This document shows, in pieces, positions 43,077 through 53,053 of a stretch of DNA of 64,000 bases (position 1 is the stretch's first letter; every line of letters starts with the position of its first letter). Made by a program: the position numbers and the translations under genes. Under the pieces are notes generated by a model that made no database searches, was not told where the DNA came from, and saw only the letters and a program-made list of their open reading frames with translations. The stretch covers positions 1-64,000 of the forward strand of contig JADIZR010000007.1 of NCBI GenBank assembly GCA_016704655.1. Direction: 5' to 3'. This stretch comes from Pseudomonadota bacterium (GTDB taxonomy: Bacteria > Pseudomonadota > Gammaproteobacteria > Steroidobacterales > Steroidobacteraceae).

Positions 43077-44078
43077 ATGATTCCCGAGACCATGCGCTAC
43101 GTTGCCGCGACTGCCGCGGGCGGACCCGAAGTCCTGACGATCGGCACGACCGCCGTGCCGCAACCCAGACCCGACGAAGTCCTGATCCGGGTGCAGGCCG
43201 CAGGCGTGAACCGTCCCGACGTGGCGCAGCGCAAAGGGCTGTACCCGGCGCCTCCCGGGGCGAGCCCGATCATCGGTCTCGAGGTGGCAGGCGAAGTCGT
43301 CGCGCTTGGGAGTGAGGCGCAGGGCTTCGCCATCGGCGAGCGTGTGTGCGCGCTTGCGAATGGCGGCGGATACGCCGAGTACTGCGCTGCGCCGATCGCG
43401 CAGTGCCTCCGCTGGCCAGTGGGCTACGACGCCGTCCGCGCCGCAGCCCTGCCCGAAACGTACTTCACCGTCTGGGCCAACCTGTTCATTCATGGACGTC
43501 TCGCACGCGGCGAGACGGTGCTGGTGCACGGCGGCAGCAGCGGGATCGGTGTCACGGCCATTCAACTCGCGCGCGAGTTCGGGGCGCGCGCCTACACCAC
43601 CGCCGGCAACGACGAGAAATGCGCCGCGTGCGTGCGACTGGGCGCAGACGCTGCGATTAATTACCGGACGGCAGACTTCGCCGAGCGCATCGCAGAGCTG
43701 ACTGGCGGTCGTGGAGTCGACGTGGTCATCGACATCGTCGGGGCACCATATTTCGAGCGCAACCTCAAGTGCCTGGCGCTGGACGGCCGACTGGTCGAAG
43801 TTGCAACCCAGGGGGGCACGCGCGTCGAAGGCCTCGACCTGTTCGACATCATGCGGCGTCGCCTGACCATCACCGGGTCAACGATGCGCCCGCGAACCAC
43901 GGCCCAGAAAGCGGCGATTGCCAGGGACCTCCGCGAGCGCGTCTGGCCCGCGCTGGACGCCGGCCGCGCCGGCCCCGTCATTCACCAGGTCTATCCGCTC
44001 GAACAGGCGGCCGAGGCCCATCGTGTCATGGAATCGAGCGTCCACATCGGCAAGCTGATGCTCGACCTCTCGCGCTAG
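43077..44078 (+). CDS. NAD(P)H-quinone oxidoreductase, PIG3/zeta-crystallin type
   Basis: 333 residues of the zinc-free medium-chain dehydrogenase group. GroES-like N-terminal domain (VNRPDVAQRKGLYPAPPGAS), Rossmann nucleotide motif VLVHGGSSGIGVTAIQLA (about residues 143-160) and the terminal FDIMRRRLTITGSTMRPR typical of the PIG3 subgroup, which reduces quinones with NADPH. No zinc ligands. Follows the lipase-like gene by 21 bp on the same strand. Confidence 0.92.
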   Translation: MIPETMRYVAATAAGGPEVLTIGTTAVPQPRPDEVLIRVQAAGVNRPDVAQRKGLYPAPPGASPIIGLEVAGEVVALGSEAQGFAIGERVCALANGGGYAEYCAAPIAQCLRWPVGYDAVRAAALPETYFTVWANLFIHGRLARGETVLVHGGSSGIGVTAIQLAREFGARAYTTAGNDEKCAACVRLGADAAINYRTADFAERIAELTGGRGVDVVIDIVGAPYFERNLKCLALDGRLVEVATQGGTRVEGLDLFDIMRRRLTITGSTMRPRTTAQKAAIARDLRERVWPALDAGRAGPVIHQVYPLEQAAEAHRVMESSVHIGKLMLDLSR

Positions 44079-44152
44079 AACGGCGCACCCTGCCCGCCTG
44101 CTTTCGGCCTGGAATTCGCTGCCACCGTCACGCAGGTCGAAGACCTGACCGC

Positions 44153-45934
44153 CTAGAGTACGTCCCACGGATAGCGACCCTTTTCCAGGATCGCACCCGC
44201 CAGCGCCTCGATCGACTGGTCCTCATTGTGGCTCAACCCGCGCACGTTGCGGACCATGCGACGACGCGCCTGGTGAGTGAATACCCTGGCGATGTCGGTC
44301 ACCTGGGTTGCCGAAGCCGGGTCGCTCCTGATGATCGAATCCGCGCGTGAAATAACGCAGAGTCCGACGAACAGGTCGATCATTAGGTCCGCGATGCGCC
44401 GCTGCGAGTGCTGCTGCTCGGAAATGCCCCTGCCGTATTTCCGCAGCACGCCTTCGGCTACGCGTGCGGTTGCACGGGAGTAGCTCTCGTAAATATCCAC
44501 CAGTGGCCGCAATGCCGGTGCGACTGGCGTGCTGACCTTGACTGCGGCACCCAGGCCCGTGGCGCGGGCGAAGCGCCGCTCGGCATACCCGGAGAGCACG
44601 CCGAAACCCTTGATCGGATCGTTGAAGATCGAACTGACCGCTGACTGCAGTTCCTTCAGCGAAGCACCCACGTCCTACAGCGACGACAACGCGATGTAGA
44701 GCCGGAGAATTTCATTGGTGCCTTCGAAGATCGGCAGGATGCGGGCATCGCGCACGTACTGCTCGTAGGGCAATTCGCGCATATAGCCGTTGCCGCCCGC
44801 AATCTGCAGGCTCTCGTAGGCCGTGCGCTGCATGGCCTCGCTGGCGAACACCTTGGTGATCGCTGCCTCGACGGAGTAATCCTCGCAGCCGCTGTCGATG
44901 TAGTGTGCCACCATCCAGACCGCGCTCTCCGCGGCGAAGCACTCGACCGTCATCTGCGCGATCTTTTCCCGCACGAGTCCGTATTCCGAGATGGATCGAT
45001 CGAACTGCTTACGCTCCTGCGCCTGCGCCACGGATCGGCGGATGAGCGCCTTCATGCCGCCGACGGCGCCGCCGCCGAGGCCCGTGCGGCCGTTGTTCAG
45101 GATCCCCATCGCAACCTTGAAGCCCTTGCCGACCTCGCCGAGCACGTTCTCTGCCGGCACGCGCACGTCATTGAAGGCAACCGTGGTCGTGCAGGAGGCG
45201 CGAATTCCCATCTTGTCTTCGTGCGCACCGTGACTGACGCCGGGCCAGGCGGCTTCGACGATGAAGGCTGTGACCTTGCCTTCCGGTCCGTCGGTGCGGG
45301 CGAACACCGTGTAAAAATCCGCGATGCCACCGTTGGTGATCCAGAGCTTCTCGCCGTTCAGCGTGAAGCTGCCATCCGCATTGCGTTTCGCGGCGGTGCG
45401 AATGGCAGCAGCGTCGGAGCCGGCGCCGGATTCGGTCAGGCAGAAAGCGGCGATCATTTCGCCCGTGGCGAGCTTCGGCAGGTAGCGCGCCTTCTGCTCG
45501 GCCGTGCCGAACAGCAGCAAACCCTTCATGCCGATGGAACTGTGCGCACCGATCGTGAGCGACACCGAACTGTCGTAGCTGCTGGTCTGGGCCAGCACGC
45601 GCGCATAGGCTGCGTTCGACAGGCCGAGACCGCCGAACTCCTCGGGGATGATCAAGCCGAACAGGCCGAGCTCGCGCAGCGACTGGACGAACTCGTCGGG
45701 CTGGCGGGCCGCGCGATCCCAGCGCGCGAAATCGGCCTGCTTCCCTTCGAGAAACCGGTCGATGGACTCGACGATCATGCCGAGCACCTCGCGATCGCGG
45801 TCGTTGATCGCGGGGTACGGGAACAGGTTTTCTTCCAGGACGTTGCCGAACAGCAACTGCTTGGCGACGCTCTGGTCGGTCAGCGGGCCGGACGCCTTGG
45901 CGTCGGTGGAGACGGCTGATTCGATGGTGTTCAT
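44153..45934 (-). CDS. VLCAD/ACAD9-type acyl-CoA dehydrogenase interrupted by an in-frame TAG
   Basis: FAD-dependent first step of fatty-acid beta-oxidation. Residues 1-419 carry the standard core: FCLTESGAGSDAAAIRTA (FAD/substrate), LWITNGGIADFYTVFA, QIAGGNGYMRELPYEQYVRD, and the catalytic-base region FEGTNEILRLYIALSS. The frame hits TAG at 44675-44677, then continues in the same frame with DVGASLKELQSAV and the 170-residue C-terminal helical domain characteristic of VLCAD-type enzymes. Relatives usually have Lys here (AAG to TAG, one base). Without read-through the C-terminal domain is lost; with it the protein is 593 residues. Nonsense allele and base-call error are both possible. Confidence 0.85.
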
Positions 45935-46049
45935 GACCGAAAAGTTAGCACTTCGACAGGGTGGTGGGTACTCGGTGAAATACGCGCGGCAGCCCGCCCG
46001 GGCGGCACCCCACCTCCTTACCGCAAAACGTCCGGCTACAGGTAGACAG

Positions 46050-47885
46050 TCAGGCGGACGGCTTGGCTTGTTCCGCCTTGATCCACTCCTGCACCACGTC
46101 CTCGAGCACGGCGAGCGGCATCGAGCCGTTCATCAGGACCACTTCGTGGAACCCGCGCAGATCGAACTTTGGTCGGAGTTCCTTCTCGGCTTGATCGCGC
46201 ATGCGCAGTATCGCCAGCTGACCGACTTTGTACGAGGTGGCCTGGCCCGGCCACACGACGTAGCGCTCGATCTCGCGCGTGACTTCGGCTTCGGTCATGC
46301 CCGTCTTCGCAACCATGTATTCGATCGCCTGCTCGCGCGACCAGTGCCTGGCGTGCATGCCCGTATCGACGACCAGGCGCACCGCACGGAACATTTCGGC
46401 CTGCAGCCGGCCGAGGTCCCCGAGTGGATCCGAGTCGTAGAATCCCATATCAACCTTGGCGACACGCTCGGCATAGAGCGCCCACCCCTCGGCATAGGCA
46501 CCGAACGGCAGCACCTTGCGCAACATCGGCACGCCCTTGATCAGTTGCTGCGCGGAGCGCTGGAAGTGATGACCCGGCGCGCCTTCGTGAATCATCAGCG
46601 TGGGCAGCTTCCACTTCGGGTTGTCGGCCGTGTCTTTCTGGTTGATGTAGAAGCGACCCGGGCGCGAGCCATCAAGCGCCGGCGGGTTGTAGTAGCCGCC
46701 CGGTGACGAATCCTGGGAATACTCCGGCACCCGCACGATCTCGAGCGGTTGCGGCGGGATGGTCAGGAAGAACTTCGGCGCTGCCGCCATGACACGATCG
46801 TTGATCTGGTGCAGGTACGCGATCGCTTCCGCGCGGCCCGCGTCGGTGTTCGGGAAGTTCTGCGCCGGAGCGGTGTTCAGCTGCTCGATGCGTTCGGCAA
46901 GCGTCGTTCCCTGGATGCCCTGGGCATCCAGGATCGCCACCATTTCGCGTTCGATGCGCTCCACCTCCGACAGGCCAAGCACGTGGATCTCGTCGGCCGA
47001 CAGACTGGTGGTCGTGCTCGACTGGAGCGCGGCCGCGTAGATGCGGTCGCCGTCGGGGATGCGCCAGATGCCGGCGTCGTGGCTAGCCTGCGGCCGCATG
47101 TCCTCGAACAGCGCGATCATCGCCTGGTAGCCCGGAATCACTTCGCTGGCGACGAGTTCTTCGGCGCGCTTGACGTAGGCCTGGCGCTCGTCTGCCGTGA
47201 GGGACTCGATTTTCTCCAGCTTCGCCGGCAGCGTCGTGACCAGCGGATTGTTCGCGGCGCTGTCGGCGATGAACGCGCGCATGCCGACCAGGGACTGGTC
47301 GATCACGAAATCCGGCGGGATCACGCCGGCCGCACGGTCGTCCTCGACCCGTACCTTCGCCTCGCGCAGGACGCGTCCGAACTCGGCGAGGCGCGACAGG
47401 TACCGCTCGACGCTGCGCTCGTTCTTGATGACGTGGGCGTCGGTCAGGAATTGCGGAGTGTTGACCGTGACGCCGGAAATCTGGTTGACACGGTAACCGT
47501 TGTGCTCAAATTCGCCCCGGCGGATCAGGTCGTCGAGAAACCACGCCGTGGTCTTCCAGGTAATGAGTTCCTGGCCCGCGAGGCCGTCAGGACCGTACTT
47601 ATCGAGACCGGCGCGCGCCTTCCGCAGCCGGACCAGCACTTCGTCTTCGTGCGCCTTGGTCTGGTCATCGAGCTTGCCGCTGTGGAAGTCGAATGGCGTG
47701 TTGTCGATGAAACCGAGCTGGGTGAGGATCTGCGGCGAGTCGGCGGTGAGCTGGAGGGTGATCTTGTTGACGTAGTTGTTCAGCCCGACGGGTGTGAACC
47801 AGAACCACATCGCTGCCACGGCCGGGCCGACAACGAGCAGGCCGCCGAGCCATGCCAACACTTTCCCGACTTGCCGCAACGTCAT
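46050..47885 (-). CDS. DUF885 family predicted metallopeptidase
   Basis: 611 residues with an N-terminal signal/anchor (LLVVGPAVAAMWFW). Members are helical proteins resembling M3/M32 peptidases. The zinc motif HEGAPGHH (HExxxHH-type) lies near residue 443, followed by AYAEGWALYAER, a second conserved acidic motif, as in the family. Likely an envelope peptidase. Two more peptidase-like genes follow at 47.9-50.7 kb. Confidence 0.87.
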   Translation of the reverse strand: MTLRQVGKVLAWLGGLLVVGPAVAAMWFWFTPVGLNNYVNKITLQLTADSPQILTQLGFIDNTPFDFHSGKLDDQTKAHEDEVLVRLRKARAGLDKYGPDGLAGQELITWKTTAWFLDDLIRRGEFEHNGYRVNQISGVTVNTPQFLTDAHVIKNERSVERYLSRLAEFGRVLREAKVRVEDDRAAGVIPPDFVIDQSLVGMRAFIADSAANNPLVTTLPAKLEKIESLTADERQAYVKRAEELVASEVIPGYQAMIALFEDMRPQASHDAGIWRIPDGDRIYAAALQSSTTTSLSADEIHVLGLSEVERIEREMVAILDAQGIQGTTLAERIEQLNTAPAQNFPNTDAGRAEAIAYLHQINDRVMAAAPKFFLTIPPQPLEIVRVPEYSQDSSPGGYYNPPALDGSRPGRFYINQKDTADNPKWKLPTLMIHEGAPGHHFQRSAQQLIKGVPMLRKVLPFGAYAEGWALYAERVAKVDMGFYDSDPLGDLGRLQAEMFRAVRLVVDTGMHARHWSREQAIEYMVAKTGMTEAEVTREIERYVVWPGQATSYKVGQLAILRMRDQAEKELRPKFDLRGFHEVVLMNGSMPLAVLEDVVQEWIKAEQAKPSA

Positions 47886-47943
47886 CCCGCGCGCTCCCAG
47901 TGACTGGCCGACAAGGCGGCACTATACCGAGGAAGCGACGCGT

Positions 47944-49311
47944 TCAGCGTGGCTTACGCAGCAGCTGATCGGCGATCGCCCGATACGCCGGGAGCGACGT
48001 TGGATCGAAGTGCATGTTGCCCGCCAGCGGATGGGACGCGAACCGCACGATGACCATTTCCGCCTTCGGATCGATGTAGATCGCCTGCCCGTGGATGCCG
48101 CGAGCCATGAAGGCGCCGTGGTCGTCGTGCGAGATCCACCACTGCTTCCTGTAACTCCAGCCCGGCAAGGTCTTGTAACCCGCGGGCACGAATGCCTCGG
48201 GACTCCCGCCCCGGCGAATGTCTGCGACGACAGCTGCGGGCACGATCTGCTGCCCGTTATATTTGCCCTGCAGGCGAACCATTTCGCCGAACCGTGCGAG
48301 GTCGCGCAACCGGCAATTGAAGCCTCCGGACGCAACCGCTGCGCCCGACGGGTCAAGCGCGATGAACGCATCGGCTTCCGCGCCCAGCCGGCTCCAGATG
48401 CGCTCCTGCAAAACGACCTCGGGCCGCTTGCCGGTCACTCGAGCGATCAGCCAGCCGAGCACTTCCGTGTTCGGCGAACGGTAATTGAACGCCTCGCCGT
48501 GATTGCCCTTGCGCGCGATCGTCGGCAGGAATTGCATGATCGACGACGGGCCCACGTACCCCGCCGGGCGCGGAAACACGCCCGCAGCGCGCGCGAACGA
48601 CAGGAACGAATCTGAACCGCCGACGTAGTTCTCGGAAAAATCCAGCGCGGTCGTCATGTCGAGGACCTGGCCCACCGTCGCATCGCCGAAGCCACTGGCC
48701 GCGAGCTCGGGCAGGTAGCGCGACACCGGCGCCGCCGCATCGAGCTTGCCTTCGGCCACCAGCATCGCTGCCAGCGTGCCGATGACGGACTTCGTGACCG
48801 AAAAAGCGATATGCGGCTGCTCGGCGGTGAGCGCGCCGAAATACCGCTCGTAGACGATGCGCCCGCGATGCAGCACGACGATGCCATCGGTGTAATTGGC
48901 CGCCAGCGAATCCGCCCAGTTGAGCGCCGTGGATCCGCCGAGAGGCATGAAGGTGACCGCATCGAGGTCATCGCGTTCCGCGCGGGCCAGCGGAGCCACG
49001 GGACCCGTTCCCCGCAATACTTCCGCCGATGGCATGACCTCGCGCCAGTGCGAGAAGCTCCAGCGCCATTGCGGAAAACGGTAGTGGCTGCCGTCGTCGT
49101 ACCGGACCTGCTTGTCGGGCGGCGGCGGATATCCCGCCATCCAGCCGAGCTTAACCGGATCGGTGTCGGCAGCGCTTGCGAATGCCGGCGGCGCGTCAGC
49201 CGCCTGGGCCACAACGATGTTAGTCAGGACGACGAGCAAGGCGGCCAGGAATACGCAGCCACGGGACGCAGGCACATTCGGCCGCGAAAGGGCACGATTG
49301 GTTAGATTCAC
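47944..49311 (-). CDS. class C beta-lactamase-family serine hydrolase
   Basis: 455 residues. GTG 49311 is preferred to TTG 49341 because GGGGGA lies just upstream and a signal peptide follows (CVFLAALLVVLTNIVVAQA). SxxK motif in AFSVTKSVIGT (nucleophile Ser, general-base Lys), the YxN motif in NYRSPNTEVL and a C-terminal HGQAIYIDPK in place of KTG. This combination fits the NylB/D-aminopeptidase/esterase branch of the family rather than true beta-lactamases. Divergent from a P1-family peptidase. Confidence 0.88.
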   Translation of the reverse strand: MNLTNRALSRPNVPASRGCVFLAALLVVLTNIVVAQAADAPPAFASAADTDPVKLGWMAGYPPPPDKQVRYDDGSHYRFPQWRWSFSHWREVMPSAEVLRGTGPVAPLARAERDDLDAVTFMPLGGSTALNWADSLAANYTDGIVVLHRGRIVYERYFGALTAEQPHIAFSVTKSVIGTLAAMLVAEGKLDAAAPVSRYLPELAASGFGDATVGQVLDMTTALDFSENYVGGSDSFLSFARAAGVFPRPAGYVGPSSIMQFLPTIARKGNHGEAFNYRSPNTEVLGWLIARVTGKRPEVVLQERIWSRLGAEADAFIALDPSGAAVASGGFNCRLRDLARFGEMVRLQGKYNGQQIVPAAVVADIRRGGSPEAFVPAGYKTLPGWSYRKQWWISHDDHGAFMARGIHGQAIYIDPKAEMVIVRFASHPLAGNMHFDPTSLPAYRAIADQLLRKPR

Positions 49312-49373
49312 GACTTCCCCCTGCCGGTATTCGAAAGCCAAGCATACCCGGCGGCGCGCCCGGATTACGCGCC

Positions 49374-49401
49374 TTGACTAACTGCGCCAAAGCCGTATTT
49401 T
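49374..49401 (+). promoter_or_regulatory. candidate sigma70-type promoter for the P1 peptidase
   Basis: TTGACT (49374-49379), 16-base spacer, TATTTT (49396-49401), about 85 bases before the start codon, within the 175-bp divergent intergenic region. Confidence 0.4.
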
Positions 49402-49486
49402 CGACGGGTCTCGCTCGCTGCAAGGCACACCGTGCATTCCTTCGGCGCCTGGACATTCCCCGGCGCCACCGCCAACGGTGACGCAC

Positions 49487-50692
49487 ATGTCCACGCACGG
49501 AATTCGATTCTTCACGCGCGCCCTCCTCCACGCCGCTTTCCTCGGAGTGATCCTTACCATGGGAACCGCCGCTGCTGAACCGCGAGCCCGCGACCTCGGC
49601 ATTCCGTTCCCGGGCACTCCCGGGCCACTCAATGCGATCACCGACGTCGCGGGCGTCGAGGTCGGCTACACGACGCTGATTGCGGGTGACGGCAAGCTCG
49701 AGGTCGGCAAGGGACCGGTGCGCACTGGCGTGACCGCGGTGCTGCCACGCGGCCGCAAGGACCTGAGCGGAGTCTTCGGCGGCTACGCCGTCGGCAATGG
49801 CAACGGCGAGATGACGGGTACGATCTGGATCGAAGAGTCCGGCATCGTCGGCACTCCGATCCTGATCACGAACACACACAGCGTCGGCGTCGTGCGCGAT
49901 TCGGTGATCGCATGGATGCTGCAGCACGGCGGCACGGAGCAGCTGTGGGGCCTGCCCGTGGTGGCGGAGACCTGGGACGGCTACCTCAACGACCTCAATG
50001 GCTTCCACGTGCAGCGTGAGCACGTCTTTACCGCACTCGACGGCGCGCGCGCAGGCGCCATCGCCGAAGGCAATGTCGGCGGCGGCACGGGCATGCACAC
50101 GTTCGAATTCAAGGGCGGCACGGGCACGTCGTCACGTCGCGTCCGGGTGCATGGCATTGCCGACTACACGGTCGGCGTCCTGGTGCAGTCGAACTTCGGC
50201 CGTCGTTCGCAGCTGCAGGTGGCCGGCATCCCGATCGGCCGCGACTGGCCCGAAGACGCGCCGTTCACGAAGGAGAGCGGTCCCGTCAACGAACTCGGTT
50301 CGATCATCGTCGTCGTCGCCACCGACGCACCGCTGCTGCCGACGCAGCTCAAGCGCATCGCGCGGCGCGCTGCGATGGGAATCGCGCGCACCGGCGGCAC
50401 GGCAGGCAACGGCTCGGGTGACATCTTCCTCGCGTTCTCGACGGCGAATTCGGCCGCAGCCACCGCGACGGAAAGCCTGCAGCAGGCTGCCTTCGTTCCG
50501 AACGACCGGCTCGACGGCCTGTTCGAAGCCACCGTGCTGGCCACGGAGGAGGCCATCGTCAACGCCCTGGTGGCGGCACGGACGATGACGGGCATCGACG
50601 GCAATCGTCTCGTGGCGATCGATCACGCGCGACTGCAGGAGATGCTGCGGCGCCACGACCGCCTCGACACGGAAAAAGAGCCCGCGCGCTGA
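49487..50692 (+). CDS. P1-family aminopeptidase (DmpA/BapA-like)
   Basis: 401 residues with a signal peptide (ATG 49487, MSTHGIRFF...TAAAEP). Ntn-hydrolase: the precursor is cleaved before the nucleophile Ser in ELGSIIVVVATDAPL, giving alpha and beta subunits. Other family motifs: GPLNAITDVAGVEVGYTT, GNVGGGTGM and GTAGNGSGDIFLAFST. Characterised relatives release N-terminal D-amino acids or beta-amino acids from small peptides. Next to a NylB-like hydrolase and a DUF885 peptidase. Confidence 0.92.
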   Translation: MSTHGIRFFTRALLHAAFLGVILTMGTAAAEPRARDLGIPFPGTPGPLNAITDVAGVEVGYTTLIAGDGKLEVGKGPVRTGVTAVLPRGRKDLSGVFGGYAVGNGNGEMTGTIWIEESGIVGTPILITNTHSVGVVRDSVIAWMLQHGGTEQLWGLPVVAETWDGYLNDLNGFHVQREHVFTALDGARAGAIAEGNVGGGTGMHTFEFKGGTGTSSRRVRVHGIADYTVGVLVQSNFGRRSQLQVAGIPIGRDWPEDAPFTKESGPVNELGSIIVVVATDAPLLPTQLKRIARRAAMGIARTGGTAGNGSGDIFLAFSTANSAAATATESLQQAAFVPNDRLDGLFEATVLATEEAIVNALVAARTMTGIDGNRLVAIDHARLQEMLRRHDRLDTEKEPAR

Positions 50693-50701
50693 CGCGCGGG
50701 C
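50680..50701 (+). terminator. terminator-like hairpin spanning the P1 peptidase stop
   Basis: Perfect 9-bp stem GCCCGCGCG / CGCGCGGGC with loop CTGA, which contains the start of the stop codon region. No U-tract, so it may rely on Rho or only stabilise the 3' end. Confidence 0.45.
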
Positions 50702-50856
50702 CGGGCTGCTCGCTGCGCTGGCCTGAACCCTGCAGACTGCGCATTGCACTGCGTCAAGCCATGCCGACCCACCTGGGGTAGAATGTGCGACCGCGCGCCG
50801 CCTTTTGCTGTCGCGTCCGCACTGTCTCCCTACGGACCGATGAGGCGCCCCACGAC

Positions 50857-51927
50857 ATGCAAGCCAGCACGCCAGCGAACACCTGGAACCGCAAAGCCCT
50901 GCTGTGTTCCTTCGAGACTTCCAGGACCCAGATCCTGCTGCCGGCCCTGGTGCTGCTGCTCGATATCGCGCTTTTCAGCGCAGGAACCGCGATCGTCCTG
51001 CTGGCCGATAGCCTGCTGCTGAAATTGCTCGGCACGCTGGTCGTGACGTTGGCAATCGTCCGGCTTTTTCTCGTCGGCCACGATGCCTGCCATGGCAGCT
51101 TCTTCTCGAGCGCGGGACTCAACGCCATCTGCGGACGGATTGCGTTCCTGCCGTCGTTGACCGCGTTCAGCCTGTGGGAGATGGGACACAACACGGCGCA
51201 TCACGGCTTCAATAACCTCAAGGGCCGCGACCAGGTCTGGGCGCCCTACTCCAAGGCCGAATTCGATGCGCTGCCGGGTTATCGCCGGGCACTCGAGCGG
51301 TGGTATCGGTCAGGCCTCGGTTGGGGCGCGTATTACCTGTATGAGATGTGGTGGAAGAAGCTGTTCTTCGCCAGCAAGAAGGAAGTCGGCTCGAGCCGTC
51401 GCAAGTACAAGCTCGACAGCCTGCTCGTGACGGCGTTCACCGCCGCATGGGTCGGCGGCGTCGTGTACGCCGCAGCCGCAACGGAGCAGTCGGTCGCGCT
51501 GCTGATCACGCTGGCCGTCGTCGCACCGTTCCTGCTGTGGAACGGCGTGATCGGCTTCGTGGTGTACCTGCACCACACGAACCCGGGCATCGCCTGGTTC
51601 CAGAACCGCCAGGAATGGCAGCGCTGCCGTGCCTACCTCACATCCACCGCCTGCGTGCGCTTCCCGTGGGGCATGGACCGCCTGATGCACAACATCATGG
51701 AACACAACGCGCATCACCTGAACCCGGGAATTCCGATGTTCTCGCTGCGTGAAGCCCAGCAGGTGCTGCGCGACAAGTTCCCGGATCTTTGCGATTACCG
51801 CATCACCCGGCGCACGTACATGGACGTCGTGCAGCGCTGCAAGTTGTACGATTTCGCCAATCACCAGTGGCTGGACTTCGACGGCAGGGTGACCGCGCGC
51901 GTGACGCTGGCGAACGCGGCCGCCTGA
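50857..51927 (+). CDS. membrane fatty-acid desaturase
   Basis: 356 residues with four or more membrane helices and the three histidine boxes of acyl-lipid desaturases: HDACHG, HNTAHH and HNAHH, which bind the di-iron centre. The start ATG 50857 (MQASTPANTW) follows a weak ribosome site. Introduces a double bond into membrane acyl chains using O2; regiochemistry is not predictable. The LpxD homologue starts 58 bp downstream on the same strand. Confidence 0.9.
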   Translation: MQASTPANTWNRKALLCSFETSRTQILLPALVLLLDIALFSAGTAIVLLADSLLLKLLGTLVVTLAIVRLFLVGHDACHGSFFSSAGLNAICGRIAFLPSLTAFSLWEMGHNTAHHGFNNLKGRDQVWAPYSKAEFDALPGYRRALERWYRSGLGWGAYYLYEMWWKKLFFASKKEVGSSRRKYKLDSLLVTAFTAAWVGGVVYAAAATEQSVALLITLAVVAPFLLWNGVIGFVVYLHHTNPGIAWFQNRQEWQRCRAYLTSTACVRFPWGMDRLMHNIMEHNAHHLNPGIPMFSLREAQQVLRDKFPDLCDYRITRRTYMDVVQRCKLYDFANHQWLDFDGRVTARVTLANAAA

Positions 51928-51984
51928 GGCTGCTTCCGGCCGGGCCACAGAGCACCGGCCGTCAATTACAAGAAGGGATTCCCC

Positions 51985-53046
51985 ATGCTCAATGCACGCA
52001 CGGTCCAGGGCAGCCATGGGGACGTCTTCACGTACCTGCACGGCGAACTGGACGCGGCTGCCACCCACTGCCACATGCCTTGCGATGCTGGTCCGAACAG
52101 CCTCGTCTTCGTCAGCGACCAGGCACAGCTCGCCAACGCGCGCGAACGCGGAGCCGCCATTCTCGTCGTGCAGCGCGACATCGCCGATCAGCTGGACGCA
52201 ACGGATGCCGCCTTCGGCTGCTCCTTTTCCGTCAAGACCGTGTCGATGGGAATGGCGGTACTGCTCAAGTATTTCGACCGCAAACGCGAGCGCTTCACCC
52301 AGTGGGGCGAACGTCATCCCACGGCCATCGTCCATGCGTCAGCCTCGATCGGCAGGGGCGTGCTCCTTGGACCGTACTGCGTCATCGGCGCCAACGCCAT
52401 CATCGGTGACGGCTGCTGCATCGGGTCGCACGTCGTCGTCGAGAACGACGCGCGCCTTGGCCCCAACACCTTGCTGCATCCGCACGTCTTCGTCGGCGCC
52501 GGTTGCGAGCTCGGGCGGGACTGCGAAGTGCATCCGCACACCAGCATCGGCAGCGACGGCTTCGGCTATGCGGTGGGCTCGAGCCGGCGACCGCAGAAGC
52601 TTTCGCACCTGGGGAACGTGCGCATCGGTGACGAAGTCGAGATCGGCAGCAATTGCGCGATCGATCGCGCGACACTGTCGTCAACCTATGTCCGCTCCGG
52701 TGCCAAGCTCGACAACCTCTGCCACATCGCGCACAACTGCGACCTGGGCGAAGACGGGTTCTACACGGCCGGTTTCATGATGGCGGGGTCGACGACGATC
52801 GGACGACGTTTCATGACCGGCGGCAACAGCGTGGTCTCGGCGCACCTCAAGCTCGCGGACGACGTCGTGCTGGCAGGGCGCTCAACGGTGACCAGCGACG
52901 TGCCCGTGTCCGGACACTACGGCGGCTATCCGCTGCAGCCGTTAAAGGACTTCATGCGGACGCTCGCCGCGCTGGGCCAGCTCACCGAAATCCGCAGGAA
53001 CCTCAACCGGGTGCTGAAGCATCTGCAGCTGCCGGAACGACCGTAA
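51985..53046 (+). CDS. lpxD: LpxD-like UDP-3-O-acyl-glucosamine N-acyltransferase
   Basis: 353 residues: N-terminal uridine-binding-type domain, then a left-handed beta-helix of hexapeptide repeats (ASIGRGVLLGPYCVIGANAI and onward) and a C-terminal helix. The catalytic His lies in CHIAHNCDLGE. LpxD adds the N-linked acyl chain in lipid A synthesis. It is not beside bamA, lpxA or fabZ as usual, but next to a desaturase, so it may be a second copy for a modified lipid A or another acyl-sugar. It has AAGGGA ahead of its ATG. Confidence 0.86.
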   Translation: MLNARTVQGSHGDVFTYLHGELDAAATHCHMPCDAGPNSLVFVSDQAQLANARERGAAILVVQRDIADQLDATDAAFGCSFSVKTVSMGMAVLLKYFDRKRERFTQWGERHPTAIVHASASIGRGVLLGPYCVIGANAIIGDGCCIGSHVVVENDARLGPNTLLHPHVFVGAGCELGRDCEVHPHTSIGSDGFGYAVGSSRRPQKLSHLGNVRIGDEVEIGSNCAIDRATLSSTYVRSGAKLDNLCHIAHNCDLGEDGFYTAGFMMAGSTTIGRRFMTGGNSVVSAHLKLADDVVLAGRSTVTSDVPVSGHYGGYPLQPLKDFMRTLAALGQLTEIRRNLNRVLKHLQLPERP

Positions 53047-53053
53047 CCCGTCC

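Noticed and set aside
41019..43565. 848-codon open frame on the - strand across acr3, the antitoxin and the lipase-like gene
   Set aside because: It spans three well-supported genes on the other strand and shows no domain or start signal; a GC-driven shadow.
13821..44677. Possible recoding of TAG as an amino acid (three in-frame TAGs in conserved frames)
   Set aside because: TAG is used as the true stop of many intact genes here (arylsulfatase, TerC, MscS, kinase, porin, GFA), and no pyrrolysine genes are seen.
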